Origin: Chaunax sp. Z400
Lineage: Eukaryota > Chordata > Actinopteri > Lophiiformes > Chaunacidae
Assembly (NCBI GenBank): GCA_037577475.1
Contig: CM075184.1
Location: forward strand, 31,457,094 to 31,521,093
Direction: 5' to 3'
Length of the DNA stretch: 64,000 nucleotides
In this document: piece after piece, positions 63,746-64,000 of the stretch
Layout: the number at the start of each line of letters is the position of its first letter
How positions within the stretch are numbered: the stretch's first letter is position 1
Notes under the pieces: generated by a model
Databases searched by the model: none
Seen by the model: the letters and a program-made list of their open reading frames with translations, nothing else
What the model was told of the DNA's origin: nothing
Made by a program: the position numbers and the translations under genes

Positions 63746-64000
63746 GTAAGTCTTCTCACCTTGTCTGATCTCTCTCGTTGGCTTTTATTTGTATTTTACT
63801 ACAGCGGTTTATCATTGCTCCCTACTCCCTATCTGGCTCAACACAAATCGTCGTCACTGCTTTCCATTGTAATTCCTGTCTTTGTAGTACAAAACCTCTC
63901 ATTTGTCTGAGCGCATGTAAGAGACTCAACCTATAGGCGCTATGGTAGCAATGTGATTGTATGAGCCATTTGTTGACTTAATTAACCCATACAAAAGAAA
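63746..64000 (+). other. ntrk3: ntrk3 next intron, 5' start only
   Basis: The first 255 bp after the 63677-63745 exon, starting with GTAAGTCT. The next TrkC exon (LRR C-terminal cap, with NCSC-type cysteines) is not seen before the window ends. Confidence 0.88.

Overview
This window is vertebrate nuclear DNA, most likely from a percomorph-type teleost fish. It is AT-rich, with long non-coding stretches, GT-AG splice sites, long CA/GT and AT microsatellites and many degenerate interspersed repeats of fish type. No prokaryotic, phage or organellar gene organisation is seen. The window lies inside one gene on the + strand: the neurotrophin-3 receptor tyrosine kinase TrkC (ntrk3; a or b paralogue not resolved).

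Three short coding exons were found by eye at 28226-28300 (75 bp), 31379-31450 (72 bp) and 63677-63745 (69 bp). Each has a pyrimidine-rich acceptor and a good donor. All begin with one base completing a split codon and end after two bases of the next codon, so every intron between them is phase 2. Joined, they encode the leucine-rich repeats of the TrkC ectodomain, recognisable by VDMELYTGLQ, IQPRAFAQNPHLRY and LTTLSWQLFQ. The signal-peptide/N-cap exon must lie upstream and the C-terminal LRR cap, Ig, transmembrane and kinase exons downstream.

Layout: 1-28225 is the 3' part of a very long upstream intron; 28301-31378 is a 3.1 kb intron; 31451-63676 is a 32.2 kb intron; 63746-64000 starts the next intron. 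The introns carry three copies of a non-autonomous hAT-like element (31-547, 24085-24505, 55841-56389) with 8-bp target duplications, one inserted inside another repeat. They also carry another hAT-like MITE candidate (35302-35597), a decayed and internally deleted LINE reverse-transcriptase piece (about 12780-13090), tRNA-derived SINE-like pieces (about 2345-2562, 42544-42665, 52866-53066), retroposon 3' tails, several AT-rich fish repeats and many simple repeats. These include a pentanucleotide TATCC array bounded by a perfect 13-bp direct repeat and a 292-bp CA array with a 106-bp internal duplication.

I see no new biological system. The most informative content is the TrkC exon chain with its lineage-specific residues (a gained N-glycosylation sequon and a cysteine) and the transposon record, above all the TSD-bounded and nested insertions. 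Repeat family names are from memory of repeat classes, without a library search. Ordinary intronic stretches are described in the intron entries.
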